Under the pieces are notes generated by a model. It saw only the letters and a program-made list of their open reading frames with translations, did no database searches and was not told where the DNA came from. The translations under genes and the position numbers were made by a program. This document shows positions 11,046-24,600 of a stretch of DNA of 64,000 nt, piece after piece. This stretch comes from Rhabdophis nuchalis. Its lineage: Eukaryota; Chordata; Lepidosauria; Squamata; Natricidae. Location: the NCBI GenBank assembly GCA_039707465.1, contig CM077648.1, forward strand, positions 71,939,619 to 72,003,618. Reading direction: 5' to 3'. How positions within the stretch are numbered: the first letter of the stretch is position 1; each line of letters begins with the position of its first letter.

Positions 11046-12398
11046 TAAATCTCATTGATATAGTAATTCATTATGCATGTCAGAGCTCTGATGAGAAATA
11101 TGTGTAGGTAGAATTGTTCTCTGCTGAAAGAGCTTAGGAAGGAACTTCCTATTTGCATTAGACCATACCAAGAGCTCTGTACTGAGAGCAAAGTATAGCA
11201 AGACAAAAATAAAATGAGGTGTATTATCTAAAGCCATATGGCCTTATGCATTTTACAGGGAACTCTGTCACATAAGTTCCATTTAAACTTTAAAATAACA
11301 TTGAAGTTATTTTATGTTTACAACATTAGAGTTATTTTATATTTAATCAAGTATATTTACAACAAATATTTCTACAAAATATTTTTTATAATAGGGTTCA
11401 TAGAGATTTTTAAAATTATAGTTCAGGAAAGACAAAAGATGCATTTTTAATAACTCCCTAATTTGTGAATTATACTGTATTCTGTTTATCAAACAGCATG
11501 AAGTATTATTTCTGCTCTGCCTTCACTATGTACATAAAGACATTAGCTAACAGGTCATGGTTAGTTCTAATCAAATATTTTAAATTTCCAAGAACTATGA
11601 ATCCCCTGGTGAAACTAAACATTGCACCTCTGTTACCTTGCTTTAATAGTAGAAGCGTAAATAAATTCATAATTGTATTGCAAATTGTATTATTTTTCCA
11701 GTAAAATAATATATCTTGAAAATATGCTGTGGGAATGAGTTCTTTGGTTTCCGTGCTTGACTAAAGAACCTCAGTATATCTTACAAAAATTAAAGTATCA
11801 ATTCATCATGAAGAGCCAATATTGTATTAACATTTGGCTTCAGTACATTAGTTTCATATACATCAATTATTGTATTATTTAAAAGGTACACATTTTGGTC
11901 TTAATTCAGAGTAGATAATTCATACTAACTGTTGATTTCAGTGAGATCCAAATATATAGTTTTAATACCAAATGATAACCATGTCTCCTCTCACAATTAT
12001 TTATCTCTCTGCAATAATGCCAATTGTATACAAATTTCGTAGATTGTCAAACATAAAAATTAGACCTGTTTCATATATTATAAGTGGCATGTAGTTTAAT
12101 TTTGGATAGTAATTGGAAATAAACTACAATACTGCACTTTATTTGTTATATATAATATAGAATGATTTACCTATATCACACTTTTTCAACAATTGCTGTT
12201 CGAATTATATAGAGGGTTGGTTTACCTATCCTAATGTAAAAATGTTATTTTTATTTTCTATTATCTCTATTTAAAGCAGCTGAATTAGTGGGTCAGTTGA
12301 CAGTGTCTTTTCACCTTCAGTAGTAAATCATAACCAGTGCTAATTTTCATTTTTCCCTAAATTGTTTGAACTGAAAAAATGTTTTTTTAGGAGTGGTC
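11046..12398. other. AT-rich spacer, nothing recognised
   Basis: About 1.35 kb of AT-rich sequence without a convincing gene, SINE box or terminal repeat. Short frames of 60-80 codons are dominated by F, I, K and Y, as chance frames in AT-rich DNA are. Confidence 0.4.
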
Positions 12399-12399
12399 T

Positions 12400-12472
12400 C
12401 CTTCCTTCCTTCCTTCCTTCCTTCCTTCCTTCCTTCCTTCCTTCCTTCCTTCCTTCCTTCCTTCCTTCCTTT
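12400..12472. repeat. (CTTC)n microsatellite
   Basis: About 18 uninterrupted CTTC units. It sits just upstream of an ORF1-only L1 fragment. Confidence 0.95.
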
Positions 12473-12522
12473 CAGTTCAGAGGTCTGTTTTTAGTTATAT
12501 TACAATCAAAAAAACAATTTGT

Positions 12523-13199
12523 GTACCCAGAGAGATACATATTAAATTTGTTAGAAGGTCGACAAGGGAGGGAATCTTGAAGGCGCAGAAGACCCTACTT
12601 AATTTACCAACAAAAGGAAGTCGCCATCTTGAAGCAGATCCCAAAAAAGATTAGAGAGATGAGACGGAAATATTCCTTCTTATCTAAAAAATTGTTTAAC
12701 CACGGGATTTGGTTTAAGTGGGCGATGCCAGAAGGGATGTTGGTGTTCTGGGACGGAGGAAGAGTAAGGATTAAAACAGTTGCTGAGGCGGATGCCTTTC
12801 TTAAAAAACATTCCTCTATCCTGGGGGAAGATTCAGGGGGGACGGAGGGGGCCACGACCCCGCCCGCTGGGGGCCAGGAAGGAGAACAAGAAGACACAAT
12901 TGCCAAGAGACTTAGATCTAAAAAATGACTTTTATTTTTATTTTTATTAATACAGTATAATTTTTGTCTGGATGTTTGTACACGACTGCCAGCATAGAAT
13001 TCAGAATTTATATGTATACATTTATTTTCACCTTGTTGTATTATTGAAAAATGCATTACCAATGTCTTGTTAAGAAGCCGGGGAGGGCCAACGTTCCTGA
13101 CGTGAAAGTTCTCAAAATATCTTTTTAATTCACCTTACCCTAGCCTTTTTTGTTAAAAAATTTGTAAAACTCAATCAAACTTTTTCTATTTAAAAAAAA
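12523..13199 (+). mobile_element. HAL1-like (ORF1-only L1) element, 5'-truncated copy H1
   Basis: It starts inside ORF1 at the codons for PREIHIKFVRRSTRE and runs through the ORF1 C-terminus (open frame 12629-12928, ending KRLRSKK), the 3' UTR and an A-rich tail at 13189-13199. A frameshift near 12600 separates the first part from the later frame. The 3' UTR shares the motif GTGAAAGTTCTCAAAATATC with full-length copy H4. No reverse transcriptase region follows ORF1, as in the other copies. Confidence 0.8.
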
Positions 13200-13384
13200 C
13201 AAACCAATTTGCATGAACTCATAGTGTTCTGTACTTATAAATCCAAATATGACATTCAAGCTTTGTTAATAATTTATTGGGAACTAGCTATACCCGGCCA
13301 CGCATTGCTGTGGCCCAGTCTGGTTAAATGGCCAACCAATCTGTGTGTAGATCTACACCTGCACACATACACACAACCACCATA

Positions 13385-14225
<841 letters not shown>

Positions 14226-14932
14226 AACAATAATACAATAGCGGAGTTGGAAGGGTCCTTGGAGGTCATCTAGTCCAACTCCCTGCCTAGGCAGGAAGCC
14301 CTATACCCATGATGGCGAACCTATGGCACGGGTACCACAGGTGGCACACGGACCCATTTCTTAGGCCACGCGAGGCATTGCCCTGTCAGCTTCAGTGTAT
14401 ATGTGTGCCCTGGCCAGCTGATTTAGGCCTTCTTTTGAGGCCGTGTTTTTCCCTCTGGAGGTGGGGGAAGGCTGTTTTCACCCTCCCCAGGCTCCTATAA
14501 AGCCTCTGGAGTCTGGGGAGGACATAAAAAGCATGCCAAATGCAGGGGGTCATGCACATAGCATTATGGATGTGGCACACCTGTGCACATCGCCCCTGCA
14601 CTCTCCCTGCTTTTGGCACATGAGCCAAAAAAGATTAGCCATCACTCCCTAAACCATTTCAGACAAATGGCTATCCAACATCTTCTTGAAGACTTGCAGT
14701 GTTGGGGCATTCACAACTTCTGGAGGCAACTTCTGTTCCACTGGTTAATTGTTCTAACTGTCAGGAAATTTCTCCTCAGTTCTAAATTGTTTCTCTCCTT
14801 GATTAGTTTCCACCCATTGCTTCTTGTTCTGCTCTCAGGTGCTTTGGAGAATAGTTTGACTCCCTCTTCTTTGTGGCAACCCCTGAGATATTGGAAAGCT
14901 GCTATCCTGTTTCCCCTGGTCCCTCTTTTATT
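14226..14932 (-). mobile_element. CR1 3' end, minus strand, first copy
   Basis: The plus strand reads AGTTGGAAGGGTCCTTGGAGG then TCATCTAGTCCAACTCCCTG, the reverse complement of a CR1-type 3' UTR, followed by GGCTATCCAACATCTTCTTG and the GTTCCACTGGTTAATTGTTC block. A hAT MITE (14308-14647) splits it. The end adjoining the tetranucleotide array carries AATACAATA-type tail repeats. Confidence 0.7.
14308..14647. mobile_element. hAT-type MITE inserted in CR1
   Basis: Ends CATGATGGCGAAC and GATTAGCCATCACTC are imperfect inverted repeats. Flanks CCTATACC (14300-14307) and CCTAAACC (14648-14655) are an 8-bp target duplication with one mismatch. The second CR1 copy nearby lacks the insert and reads straight across the site (CCCTATACCATTTCAG), which confirms the boundaries. 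No transposase frame, so it is non-autonomous. Confidence 0.75.
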
Positions 14933-14982
14933 AAACTGTATTTCTCCCTCTCTCTCTATTCCCCTATCTACCTACCTACTGT

Positions 14983-15260
14983 AATACAATAATACAATAG
15001 CAGAGTTGGAAGGGACCTTGGAGGTCATCTAGTCCAACTCCCTGCCTAGGCAGGAAGCCCTATACCATTTCAGACAAATGGCTATCCAACATCTTCTTAA
15101 AGACTTCCAGTGTTGAGGCATTCACAGGTTCTGGAGGCAAGCTGTTCCACTGGTTAATTGTTCTAACTGTCAGGAAATTTCTCCTCAGTTCTAAGTTGCT
15201 TCTCTCCTTGATTAGTTTCCACCCATTGCTTCTTGCTCTGCCCTCAGGTGCTAGTCCCTC
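14983..15260 (-). mobile_element. CR1 3' end, minus strand, second copy
   Basis: Repeats the first copy's order, from AGAGTTGGAAGGGACC to CCCATTGCTTCTTG, without the MITE. Both copies are followed by the same TCCCTCTTTTATTAAACTG and CTGTATTTCTCCC sequence, so a unit of CR1 plus array edge has been duplicated locally. Confidence 0.7.
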
Positions 15261-15834
15261 TTTTATTAAACTGTATTTCTCCCCCCCCTCTCTCTATGGG
15301 CCACCTGGGAGTTTGCTATCCCAGTGCCTTTTTGGCCCTAAGAGGCCTCCATGTGAGGCCTCTTCCAACAATGACAGTTGAAAAACAGTCTGATGGGCGG
15401 GGCTACAGGGAGGTGAAAACATGATCAGTGGGTACATTTTACATTTGTGTACCTTGCACATGACACACGTGTGCTAGTCACAAAATGAGTACGTATTCTA
15501 TTATCGGAAGTCCTTGTGAACATTGTGTGAAAGTTTGGTGTAAATCGGTCCAGTAATTGTTGAGATTAGTGGATTCGTACAAACTATTTTACATTTTTAT
15601 TTATATAGATTAACACATTTTAAGCATCATATGTTGAAAGTCAGTGTTGGATTTCTTTTATAATGGTTATTCTTTTAATGGCAAAAATACTTCTTGTAGA
15701 TTAGGCACAAAAATTCATGAGCGCTTGATAGTTTCCAAGTATACACAGTATCTACTAAAGTAGATGATATATACAGAATATGGAGTTCTATTTCTAGTTC
15801 AGTACAAATAGACAAGATAAGGCAAACAGCTTGG

Positions 15835-16040
15835 GCTAGTGGTTAAGGCATCAGGCTAGAAACAAGGACACTGAGTTCTAATGCAGCCTTAGCCATAAAG
15901 GCCAGCTAGGTGACTTTGGGCCAGCCAAAGTCTTTCAGCCCAATCCAATACACATGGTTGTTGTGAGGAAAATAGGAGAAAGAATATTAGGTATGTTTGC
16001 TGCTTTGACTTGTTTATAAAAATAACAAGGATGGGAAAAA
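15835..16040 (+). repeat. Sauria-type tRNA-derived SINE, plus strand
   Basis: Box A-like GGGCTAGTGGTTAAGGC and a decayed box B (GAGTTCTAATGC) are followed by the CCAGCTAGGTGACTTTGGG block, CACATGGTTGTTGTGAGG, GAATATTAGGTATG and a TTTATAAAAATAACAAGG end. This is the full order of the squamate SINE with a BovB-type tail. It has no gene function here. Confidence 0.8.
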
Positions 16041-16711
16041 TCAGAATAAATAAAACCTGAATAAATAGCAGTAAAGATCAAAGATGCAACTTAAAACTAT
16101 GTACTCTAATCTGATGTAATTTAGATCCATTTGAAATGTTAATTAAATCTAGAATTTCCAGCAAGTGTCTGAATGAAAAGCAGGTTGAAGAAGAGTCTCT
16201 TAAAGATTACATAAAGTACAAATATTTTAGTTTTTGTAAGGTATTTTGGTGTATTAAGTCCATAAAATGATAGTAATATAAACTTGCACAATCAAACACA
16301 TATACAATGAAATATTTTAATTATTTCCTATAGAGAAGGCATGATTTTATTTCTTCAGTTTTTTTAAAAATGAAAAGGATATACAGCATGAAATATTATT
16401 AATCATTTATCCTATGGTATGTACTTTGTGATGATTTAATAGTTAATACTATCCTTAATGATCAGTGATTAGCTAGCATTCTAACTTTTTCATTATTCCT
16501 TGGATTCCAGCTGCAGTATAGTGGTTAAAAATATTTTTAAAATTTTATCTGTTATTTTTAGAACATGTTAATTTTTAGTCTCTGTAATGGAAGTTCGCAG
16601 CTAGTTTACTTAGGTTAGACTTTCATTGAAAGACTGGATTTCTATCTAATGACATACCTTCTCATTGTCAGAATAATGCACTAAGCTTATTTTTGTTCAT
16701 TATGGCTAATA
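16041..16711. other. AT-rich spacer, nothing recognised
   Basis: No gene, SINE or terminal repeat identified. Confidence 0.4.
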
Positions 16712-16922
16712 CAGGTAGTCCTCGACTTAGCATAGTTCGTTTAATGTCCATTCAAAATTCTAACGGCACTGAAAAAAGTGCCTAATGACCATTTTTTCAC
16801 ACTTATGACCATTGCAGCATTCCCATGATTACGTGATTTAAATTTAGATCCCTGACAAATATTTCACATTGATGATGGATGCAGTGTCCTATAGTTATGT
16901 GATCACCTTTTTGCAACCTTTT

Positions 16923-18928
16923 TTTTATTTTTTTTATTTTTTATTGAAAAAGTTTTATTGGTTTTACATTTTTTAACAGGATAGGGTAATGGTTACAAAG
17001 AAATTTTGAGAGCATTCACGTTAGAGTCGTCGGACCTTCCGAGGCCTCAAAATACACAATAAAAAAGTTATCATAGAAAACATTTTCCATACCACTACAA
17101 GATGAAAGCAAGTACATTTACCAAAATTCTCCGTTCCATGCTGTCAGACATTTACAAAAAGTCCAGATAGAAATATTATGCAAAGTTGTTCAAGAAAAAT
17201 CAAGGCAAAGTTATTTTTTTGATCTAAGTCTTTTGGCTATTGTATCTTCTTTCTCTCCTCCCTGGCCCCCCGTGGGCGGGGCCGTGGCCCCCTCCGTCCC
17301 CCCTGGATCTTCCCCCAGGACAGAGGAATGTTTTTTAAAAAAGGCTTCCGCCTCAGCAAGTGTTTTAATCCTCACTCTTCCTCCTTCCCAGAACACCAGC
17401 ATCCCTTCAGGTGTCATCCACTTGAACCAAATCCCGTGATCAAACAAGGTTTTAGACAAGAAAGAAAATTTCTTTCTTGAATCTCTAATTTTTCTAGGGA
17501 TCTGCTTCAAGATAGTGACCGTTTTTCGTTGATAAGTTAAAGGTTTCTCTCTCTGCGCTTTCAGGATTTCCTCTCTGGTTGACCTTCTAACAAATTTCAC
17601 ATGTATCTCTCTAGGCACTTCATTTATCCTGGCATATGCTGAATTAATTCTGTAGGCTAGGTCAATGTCCCCCCTGATCTCATCCTTAGGTTTTTGTAAA
17701 TAGTCTGCTAAAATTGTGCTCATAAGACCAGGGAGGCATTCACCAGATTCCTCAGAAACATTTTGAAATCTCAAAAAGTATGTCATTCTTTCCATATCCA
17801 TCCTAGACACATGCCCATATATTTCCACAACCTCATTAGTAACATTTTTAATTTCCCCCTTAGCCCCCTCCAACCCCCCTTCCAGTTCTTTATTCTTCTG
17901 TGTGTTATCCAGCACTTGTCTTCTTGTATCCAACAACTCCTTCTTGAAGATAATATTTTCAGCCCTCTGGGCCTTTATTTCTGATATCAAAGTTAGCATA
18001 GAGGTTTCAAGAGAAGCCATTCTTTGTTCCAGATTTACAAGTGCTGCTTCTTGTGCCATGGTTAAAAGTTAGAGTCACTGCCACCAAGATGGCGTTTTCC
18101 GGGTGGGGCTGGTGGGGCAAACCAGGAGCTCAGTTCAGTTCAGGGCTGTGAAGTTGCAAACAATTCAGAAACCAAAAGAGACACAGTTTCCCAGGTCAGC
18201 AAATAGTAATAACGAAGGTATTCCAGAGAAGAAGTCACAAATCCATCAAAAGAATTTTTTTTTCAAAAATCCAGAGGGAGTCCTGCTTTCAAAGAGACGC
18301 TGGAAATTTCCTTAGTTAAAATAGTCAGGCAGGGACAAAGAAAAGCCGCTTCCACCGCCCATCTCAAAGCCAGAGGGAGAGAGTAACAAAATAAGAATTT
18401 TTTTTAAAACCAACCAGACCTAGAAACAATGTTGTAAAGAATCGCATTCCACTTTCCCTTGTTAAAGACAGTCCGGAGTGAAAGTTTCCACTTTCTCTTT
18501 GCAGAGAAGCCATTTTAACGTGCCGCTTAAATCCGAGGGTTTTTTTTTTAGAAATAAACACCCCCCTCCCAGTCCGTTCAGCCTGGCTGGCAGCAAGGAA
18601 AAAAAAAGGTGTTCTTTTAAACTCACTCCCCCTCGCAGCTGAAGCCTCGGCGATCCGCCCGATCTCTCCGTTCAGCCCTCTCCATTAAAGCAGATGGCAC
18701 CGACAACCTTTGGAGAAGGAAAAAACCCCCGCTAGCATGTTCCTCTCCACCTAGGTCGCAGAGAGGAGCGCCCTCCCCACCGCCGTGACGAGGCCGCTCC
18801 CTCTGAGCCGACCCTACGGGAAACCTCCGGTAACCGGAGAGTTTCGCCCCCGTGGGGGGGCAGAAAAGGCAACAAAGCGGCGAGCGAGCCCTGGGCTCGC
18901 CCGTCTCCGCTGGAGCCGGATACCGGAA
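16923..18928 (-). mobile_element. HAL1-like (ORF1-only L1) element, full-length copy H2
   Basis: A 2006-bp insertion bracketed by a perfect 19-bp duplication, CACCTTTTTGCAACCTTTT, at 16904-16922 and 18929-18947. On the element strand it has a GC-rich 870-bp 5' UTR, an ORF1 gene (17211-18059), a short 3' UTR and an A-rich tail, with no reverse transcriptase. The 5' end (TGTTCCGGTATCCGG then GACGGGCGAGC) aligns with the 5' end of copy H4, and the two are almost the same length, so this layout is the family's full-length form. On the element strand the duplication begins AAAA, as expected for L1 endonuclease cleavage. Confidence 0.88.
17211..18059 (-). CDS. L1 ORF1p-like RNA-binding protein (HAL1-like H2)
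   Basis: 282 codons, ATG at 18059, ending KRLRSKK. Heptad-like, K/E/L-rich residues about 5-95 suggest the trimer-forming coiled coil of L1 ORF1p. The RRM-like part (about 100-190) includes YFLRFQNV and YRINSAYARINEVPREI, and the C-terminal domain (about 195-260) includes KKFSFLSKTLFDHGIW and MLVFWEGGRVRIKT. In L1 this protein coats element RNA and acts as a nucleic-acid chaperone. Full open frame although no RT gene accompanies it. Closest relative in the window is the H4 protein. Confidence 0.8.
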   Translation of the reverse strand: MAQEAALVNLEQRMASLETSMLTLISEIKAQRAENIIFKKELLDTRRQVLDNTQKNKELEGGLEGAKGEIKNVTNEVVEIYGHVSRMDMERMTYFLRFQNVSEESGECLPGLMSTILADYLQKPKDEIRGDIDLAYRINSAYARINEVPREIHVKFVRRSTREEILKAQREKPLTYQRKTVTILKQIPRKIRDSRKKFSFLSKTLFDHGIWFKWMTPEGMLVFWEGGRVRIKTLAEAEAFFKKHSSVLGEDPGGTEGATAPPTGGQGGEKEDTIAKRLRSKK

Positions 18929-19125
18929 CACCTTTTTGCAACCTTTTGACCAGCAAAGTCAACCACGAAATCAAGTTCACAATAACCGTACTACTAATTT
19001 AACAACAGATTCTCTTAACAAATGTGGTAAGAAAAGTTGCAAAATGGGGCAAAACTCACAACAAATTTCTCACTTAGCAACATAAATTTTGGGTTTAATT
19101 GGGGTCGTACGTTGAGGACTAGGTA

Positions 19126-20394
19126 AGACTAGGTAAGAATTTTCTTGTACATACCCCCTTTCCCAAATGGAGTAGAATAAAAATAATTCTTTTTTTCCTT
19201 ACTATTTTTTCTTAATCTTTAATCTTCAGCAGTTGAATTATATTTTTTTTTTCATATTTCTCCCATTGTATCAACATATAAATTCTAGCAAAAACACATT
19301 TGAGAAAGTCTGTCATGTTTGCAATTGAAAGTTGCCTTGATTCTCCTCTAGAAAAATAAGTACAGTAGGAGGACTATACTTAGAAGTGAAAAATTATAGC
19401 TTTGGATAGGTTTCATTATTACCTTCTAAACAATTAAATTGCATAATTTGCTATGCTTTTGTAGTAGATTTCTTTTAGATCTTCCATGGAATAGCATTGA
19501 CATGTACATATTAATTCCTATTTCATCAAATGAATCTTTTTTCTTTTTTAATCTTAAAAGCATTTAAAATATGTACACAGATTATATGTCCTGTATGAAA
19601 AGTACTAATAATCCTGTGTTTACAGGAAAGCGCTATTAATTTTTGTAGCTCACCCTTACTGAATAACATGAAATATCTCAGCACGATGCCTTTTAAAATC
19701 CATCTTGTATGCATCTTTACCACTTCAGGATGAAGATCTCAGTTATTTCTTTTATCTAGCTTCTTTCAAATGTAACTGGTTGTCATCCTTTTGAATGTAC
19801 TTTGACAATGTAAATAGTGTAGCAACTGACTAATGTATCTGTCTTGCAGTCTGAACATCTATATCCCTTTAAAAGATAGGAACTGCAATAATATAATTGT
19901 TAGAGCTGTGGTATTTCAGTGCTTGTTTGGTGTGCTGGTCTCTTAAAGCATAGTCAAGAAGTGTATTATAAGTTGTCAATCATTCTGTGCTATTATAGTG
20001 GAACAGAACATGGAGGGCAAGGCCCCTCCTATTAGCCGTATTTATCCATTCATCTTTCTTCCCTCTCAACTCTTATTAGCAGCCAGATTTTCGGCATGTT
20101 ATAATAACAAAGGAAGTTGTGTTACAGTTGACCAAAGGAAGCAGATTTCTGTCAGTCAGCCTAGTACAGTATTGACTATGTTGAAAGGAGTGGCTGTGAA
20201 GTTTGTGGTCAGTATTTCTTAAGTATTCCTGAATATGTTAGAGTTAAAAACTGGAACTTCTTGCCTACAAAATATTCTTGCCTACCAGAAAACTGCAGAA
20301 AAAGGGAGTAAGACCCTTTCCATTTACATACCTTCAAAAGCGTTCTCCAGTTCCTCAGTTCTCTCTGATTCTCTCAATTGCCAATCAATTTTCA
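19126..20394. other. AT-rich spacer, nothing recognised
   Basis: No gene or repeat family recognised; only short chance frames. Confidence 0.4.
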
Positions 20395-20853
20395 GTTATG
20401 TTTGTTGTTGTTAGTTGAGAAGTCATGTCTAACCCATCACGACCCCATGGACAACATTCCTCCAGGTCTTCCTGTCCTCTACCATACCTCTACCAGTCCA
20501 TTTAAGCTCACGCCTATTGCTTTGGTCTAGCACCAGAGTTCAAAGGCCTCAGTTCTTTGGTGCTCAGCCTTCCTTAGGGTTCAACTTTTGCATCCATACA
20601 TTGCAACTGAGAAAACCGTAGCCTTGACTATGCACACTTGTGTTGGCAGGGTGATGTCTCTGCTTTTTTGTATGCAGTCTAGATTTGCCATAGCTTTCCC
20701 CCCCAGGAGCAAGCGTCTTTTAATTTTTTGGCTGCAGTCCCCATCTGTAGTGATTTTGGAGCCCTGGAAAATAAAATCTGTCACTATCTCCATTTCTTCC
20801 CTATCTGATTTCCAGGAATTGAGAGGGCCGGATGCCATGATCTTAGTTTTCTT
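20395..20853 (-). mobile_element. BovB (RTE) LINE, 3' part of a split copy
   Basis: The plus strand carries the complement of the BovB 3' region: TTGTTAGTTGAGAAGTCATG, ACCCCATGGACAACATTCC and GCGTCTTTTAATTTTTTGG. The minus-strand frame at 20581-20937 shows the RT C-terminal part with KTKIMASGP, DFIFQGSKIT, IKRRLLLGGKAM and VAMYGCKS. A later insertion at 20854-25659 separates it from its 5' part (25675-25876), and GATCTTAGTTTTCTT is duplicated at the junctions. BovB is characteristic of squamates and ruminants. Confidence 0.85.
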
Positions 20854-21633
20854 TTTGTGGAAAACAATTTTTATTGGTTTTACAATATGTTTGGGAAAAC
20901 GGTTATAGGGTAAGAATAACATTTTAGTGGCTTCCATGCCGGAGGTGGTGGTCCCTCCAAAACCTCATACAAATACAATATTTTTTAAAGAAAAGCAAAG
21001 GACAAGCATACATATACGTTACATTATATAGTTCATACGTTCAGTCATGTTTTTCATTGCCATCTAGTTCAACTATCACAGTAGAAATTTCAAATAGAGT
21101 CATTTTTGGGATCTAAGTCTTTTTGCTATTGATTCTTCTTTTCCCTTCCTATAGACGGCCCTCCCTGTTCCCTCTTCTTCGTCTCCTAGGAGTGAGGAAT
21201 GCTTTTGAAGAAAGGCCTCCGCCTCTCTTAATGTTTTAACTCTAATTCTACCTCCATCCTAGAAGACCAACATTCCTTCTGGCAGTAACCATTTGAACCA
21301 AACTCCTTTTTTATATAATTTCTTGGACAAGAAGGAATATTTACTTCTTATCTCTCTAATTTTTTTTGGAATTTGTTTCAAAATAGTAACTTCTTTTTCC
21401 TGATATTTCAGGGGTCCTCCCCGCTGGGCCCTCAATAGAATAGAATAGAATAGAATATTTATTTCTATAACCGCGTCCTCTCCCCGAGGGGACTCGGAGC
21501 GGTGCACAGGGAGAAATTAAAACAACATAAAATATATACATACATAAATACAATAAAAACAAATTAAATCTAACTATCCCTGCACTAAAATTCCCTTTTT
21601 AAAATTAACATTTCCTAACCCCTGAGGTAGAGA

Positions 21634-24600
21634 CTAACCTAGGCCGGCCAAGCAGAAAAAGTGAGTTTTTAATTTCTGACGGAAGGAGCGGAGGTCCGTA
21701 GTTGTTCTAATGTCGGGGGGAAGGTCGTTCCAGAGGGCTGGGCCCGCTACAGAGAAGGCCCTTCCCCTGGGCGTCGCCCGCTGACAAAGTCTAGTGGACG
21801 GCACCCGGAGAAGTCCCTCTCTGTGGGAGCGAATCGGCCGGGAGGATGTATGGGGCAGAATCTGATCCCGCAGATAGCTAGGTCCCGAGCCATGGAGCGC
21901 TTTAAAGATGAGAACTAGCACCTTGAAGCGCACCCGAAAGACGACAGGTAGCCAGTGCAGCTCGCGCAAGAGCGATGTTACATGGGTATACCTTGCGGTA
22001 CCCATTATTGCTCGCGCAGCTGCATTCTGGACCAGCTGAAGTCTTCGGGTGCACCTCAAGGGGAGCCCCATGTAGAGAGAGTTACAATAGTCCAGTCGGG
22101 ATGTCACGAGAGCATGAGTGACTGTGTGAAGGGTGTCCCGATCCAATAGGGGGGGAACTGGCGAACCAGGCGGACCTGGTAAAACGCCCTCCTGGCCACG
22201 GCTGTCACTTGGTCTTCCATGGACAGCCGGGCATCCAGGAGGACACCCAAGTTGCGCGCCCCATCCATTGGGGCAAGATGTTCGCCCCCAATGGCCAGCG
22301 ATGGAATCAGCTGGTTGAATCGGGCAGCCGGAAACCACAGCCACTCGGTCTTGGTCGGGTTGAGCTTGAGTCCGTTTCTTCCCATCCAGATCCGTACGGC
22401 TTCCAGGCACTGGCACATCACCGCTACGGCATCGTTGGGGTGGTTTGGGGTAGATATATACAGCTGAGTATCATCAGCGTAGAGATGGTACTCTACCCCA
22501 AAACCACGGATGATCTCACCCAGCGGCTTCATATATGTGTTAAACAGGAGAGGCGAGAGGACCGACCCCTGAGGCACCCCACATGTGAGGGGTCTCGGGG
22601 TCGACCTCTGCTCTCCTGTCAACACAAATTGCGATCGGCCAGAGAGGTAGGAGGAGAATCACCGTAAAACGGTGCCTCCCACCCCCAACCCCCCCAGCTG
22701 ATGCAATAGGATACCATGGTCGATGGTATCAAAAGCCGCCGAGAGGTCTAATAGGACCAGGATGGAGGAACAACCCCCATCTCTGGCCCTCCAGAGATCA
22801 TCGACCAACGCGACCAATGCCGTCTTGTTGCTATGCCCGGGCCGAAAGCCGGACTGGCGTGGGTCTAGATAATCAACTTCCTCCAGGTGACGGGGAAACT
22901 GTTGTGCCACCACACTCTCAACAACCTTCGCCAGAAAGGGAAGGTTGGAGACTGGACGATAGTTGGTTAATAGAGCTGGATCCAAAGAGGGCTTCTTAAG
23001 GAGGGGCCTCACCATAGCCTCTTTTAGGGAAGCAGGCAAGGAACCCTCACTTAAGGATGCGTTGACAACCTCTTGGAGCCAGCCTCGTGTCACCTCCCAG
23101 GATGCCAGTACAAGCCAGGAGGGACACGGGTCCAATAAACATGTGGTGGCTCGCAGTCGCCCACGTAACCTGCCCATATCCTCGGAAGTAACGGAGTCAA
23201 ACTCCTCCCAAACAAGATCTGTCTCGTGGCATCCCACTGGGCCATCAATGGGGGCTAACTCGTTCTGTATCTGAGCGATTTTCTCCTGCAGAAAAGTCAC
23301 AAATTCCTCTGCTCTACCCTGTAGCGGGGCTTCCCGCACCCTCTGTTGAAGGAGGGAGCGGGTCACCCTAAACAGGGCGGCAGGGCGGTTTTCTGCGGAT
23401 GCTATGAGGGTGGCACAATGATGACGTTTGGCCACTCTCAGCGCCACAATGTAAGTCCGTAAATGGGCTCTTACCTGTGTCCAGTCAGATTCAGAACGGG
23501 TAGACCTCCATCTTCTCTCTAGGCATCTCTTGTGGCGTTTCATCACCCCTAGCTCCTCGGTAAACCAAGGAGCCAGGGTGGCTCGCCGCCGCAAGAGAGG
23601 CCGCAAGGGCGCGACCCGATCCAAGGCTCCCGTGGTCGCAGTATTCCATGCGGCCACGAGGTCCTCCATCGGGGCGCGGGTCAGGAGTACAGGAAGTGGC
23701 ACAAGCGCCGTCTGGAACCCATCAGGGTCCATCAGGCGCCTGGGGCGGAACCAAATTGGTGACTCAGGTTCCGCCTCCCCGCGGTGAGAGGCAGCGGTTG
23801 GAAAGTCGAGCCGGATAAGTGAGTGGTCTGTCCATGACAAGGGCGTGATGACTATATCCCCTATACCCAGATCACTCTTCCATTGGCCTGAGACAAAGAT
23901 GAGATCCAGTGTATGTCCACCCTCGTGAGTGGGGCCTTGAATTAGTTGGGTCAGGTCCATGGCCGTCATGGAAGCCATGAACTCCCGAGCTACCCCGGAT
24001 GATTCGCCCACCGATGGCAGATTAAAGTCCCCCATGACTAAAAGTCTGGGGGTCTCAACTGCCATCGTAGCGATCACCTCGAGGAGCTCGGGCAGGGCTG
24101 CTGTTACATAGCGGGGAGCCAGGTATACAACTAGCAAGCCCAACTGCCTCCCTAGGCCCCACTTCACGCAGAGGGACTCACAACCGGTGGTCTGTGGCAC
24201 AATGGTCTCTCTCGGCTCCAGACCTTCCCTAATAATAACCGCTACCCCACCACCCCTGCCTAGGGCCCGAGGCTGATGAAAAGCACAGTAACCTGGTGGG
24301 CACATTTCAACGAGGGGGAGTCCTCCCTCGTGGCCCAACCAGGTCTCCGCAATTCCTACCAGGTCCGGCTCCCCCTCTGACACGAGGTCATGGATGAGGG
24401 GGGCTTTGTTGACCACGGACCTGGCATTGCAGAACATCAGCCGTAGGCCCTGGCTCTGTACTCCCTGACCGCCTAGCCTGCGGGGGTTGTGGCACTTGAC
24501 CGTTTGTAACCATCGGCCTCGTGCCCCCAACCGGGAGGATAGAACTTGTCTCCCATCGGATCTGCCTCTCCCTGCCACCCTCTCGATGGGTAAGCCCTCC

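Larger units (their letters stand above)
16712..19125. mobile_element. TIR-bearing MITE split by a HAL1-like insertion
   Basis: The left end is CAGGTAGTCCTCGACTTAG and the right end contains GTTGAGGACTAGG, an imperfect inverted repeat. Without the 2.0 kb insert it is about 400 bp and largely self-complementary. A second copy of this family lies at 48759-49121 and a fragment at 29926-29990. Flanking TA dinucleotides suggest a TA target site. No transposase frame. Confidence 0.7.

Noticed and set aside
20588..20908. Plus-strand 106-codon frame
   Set aside because: It is the antisense of the BovB RT coding sequence.
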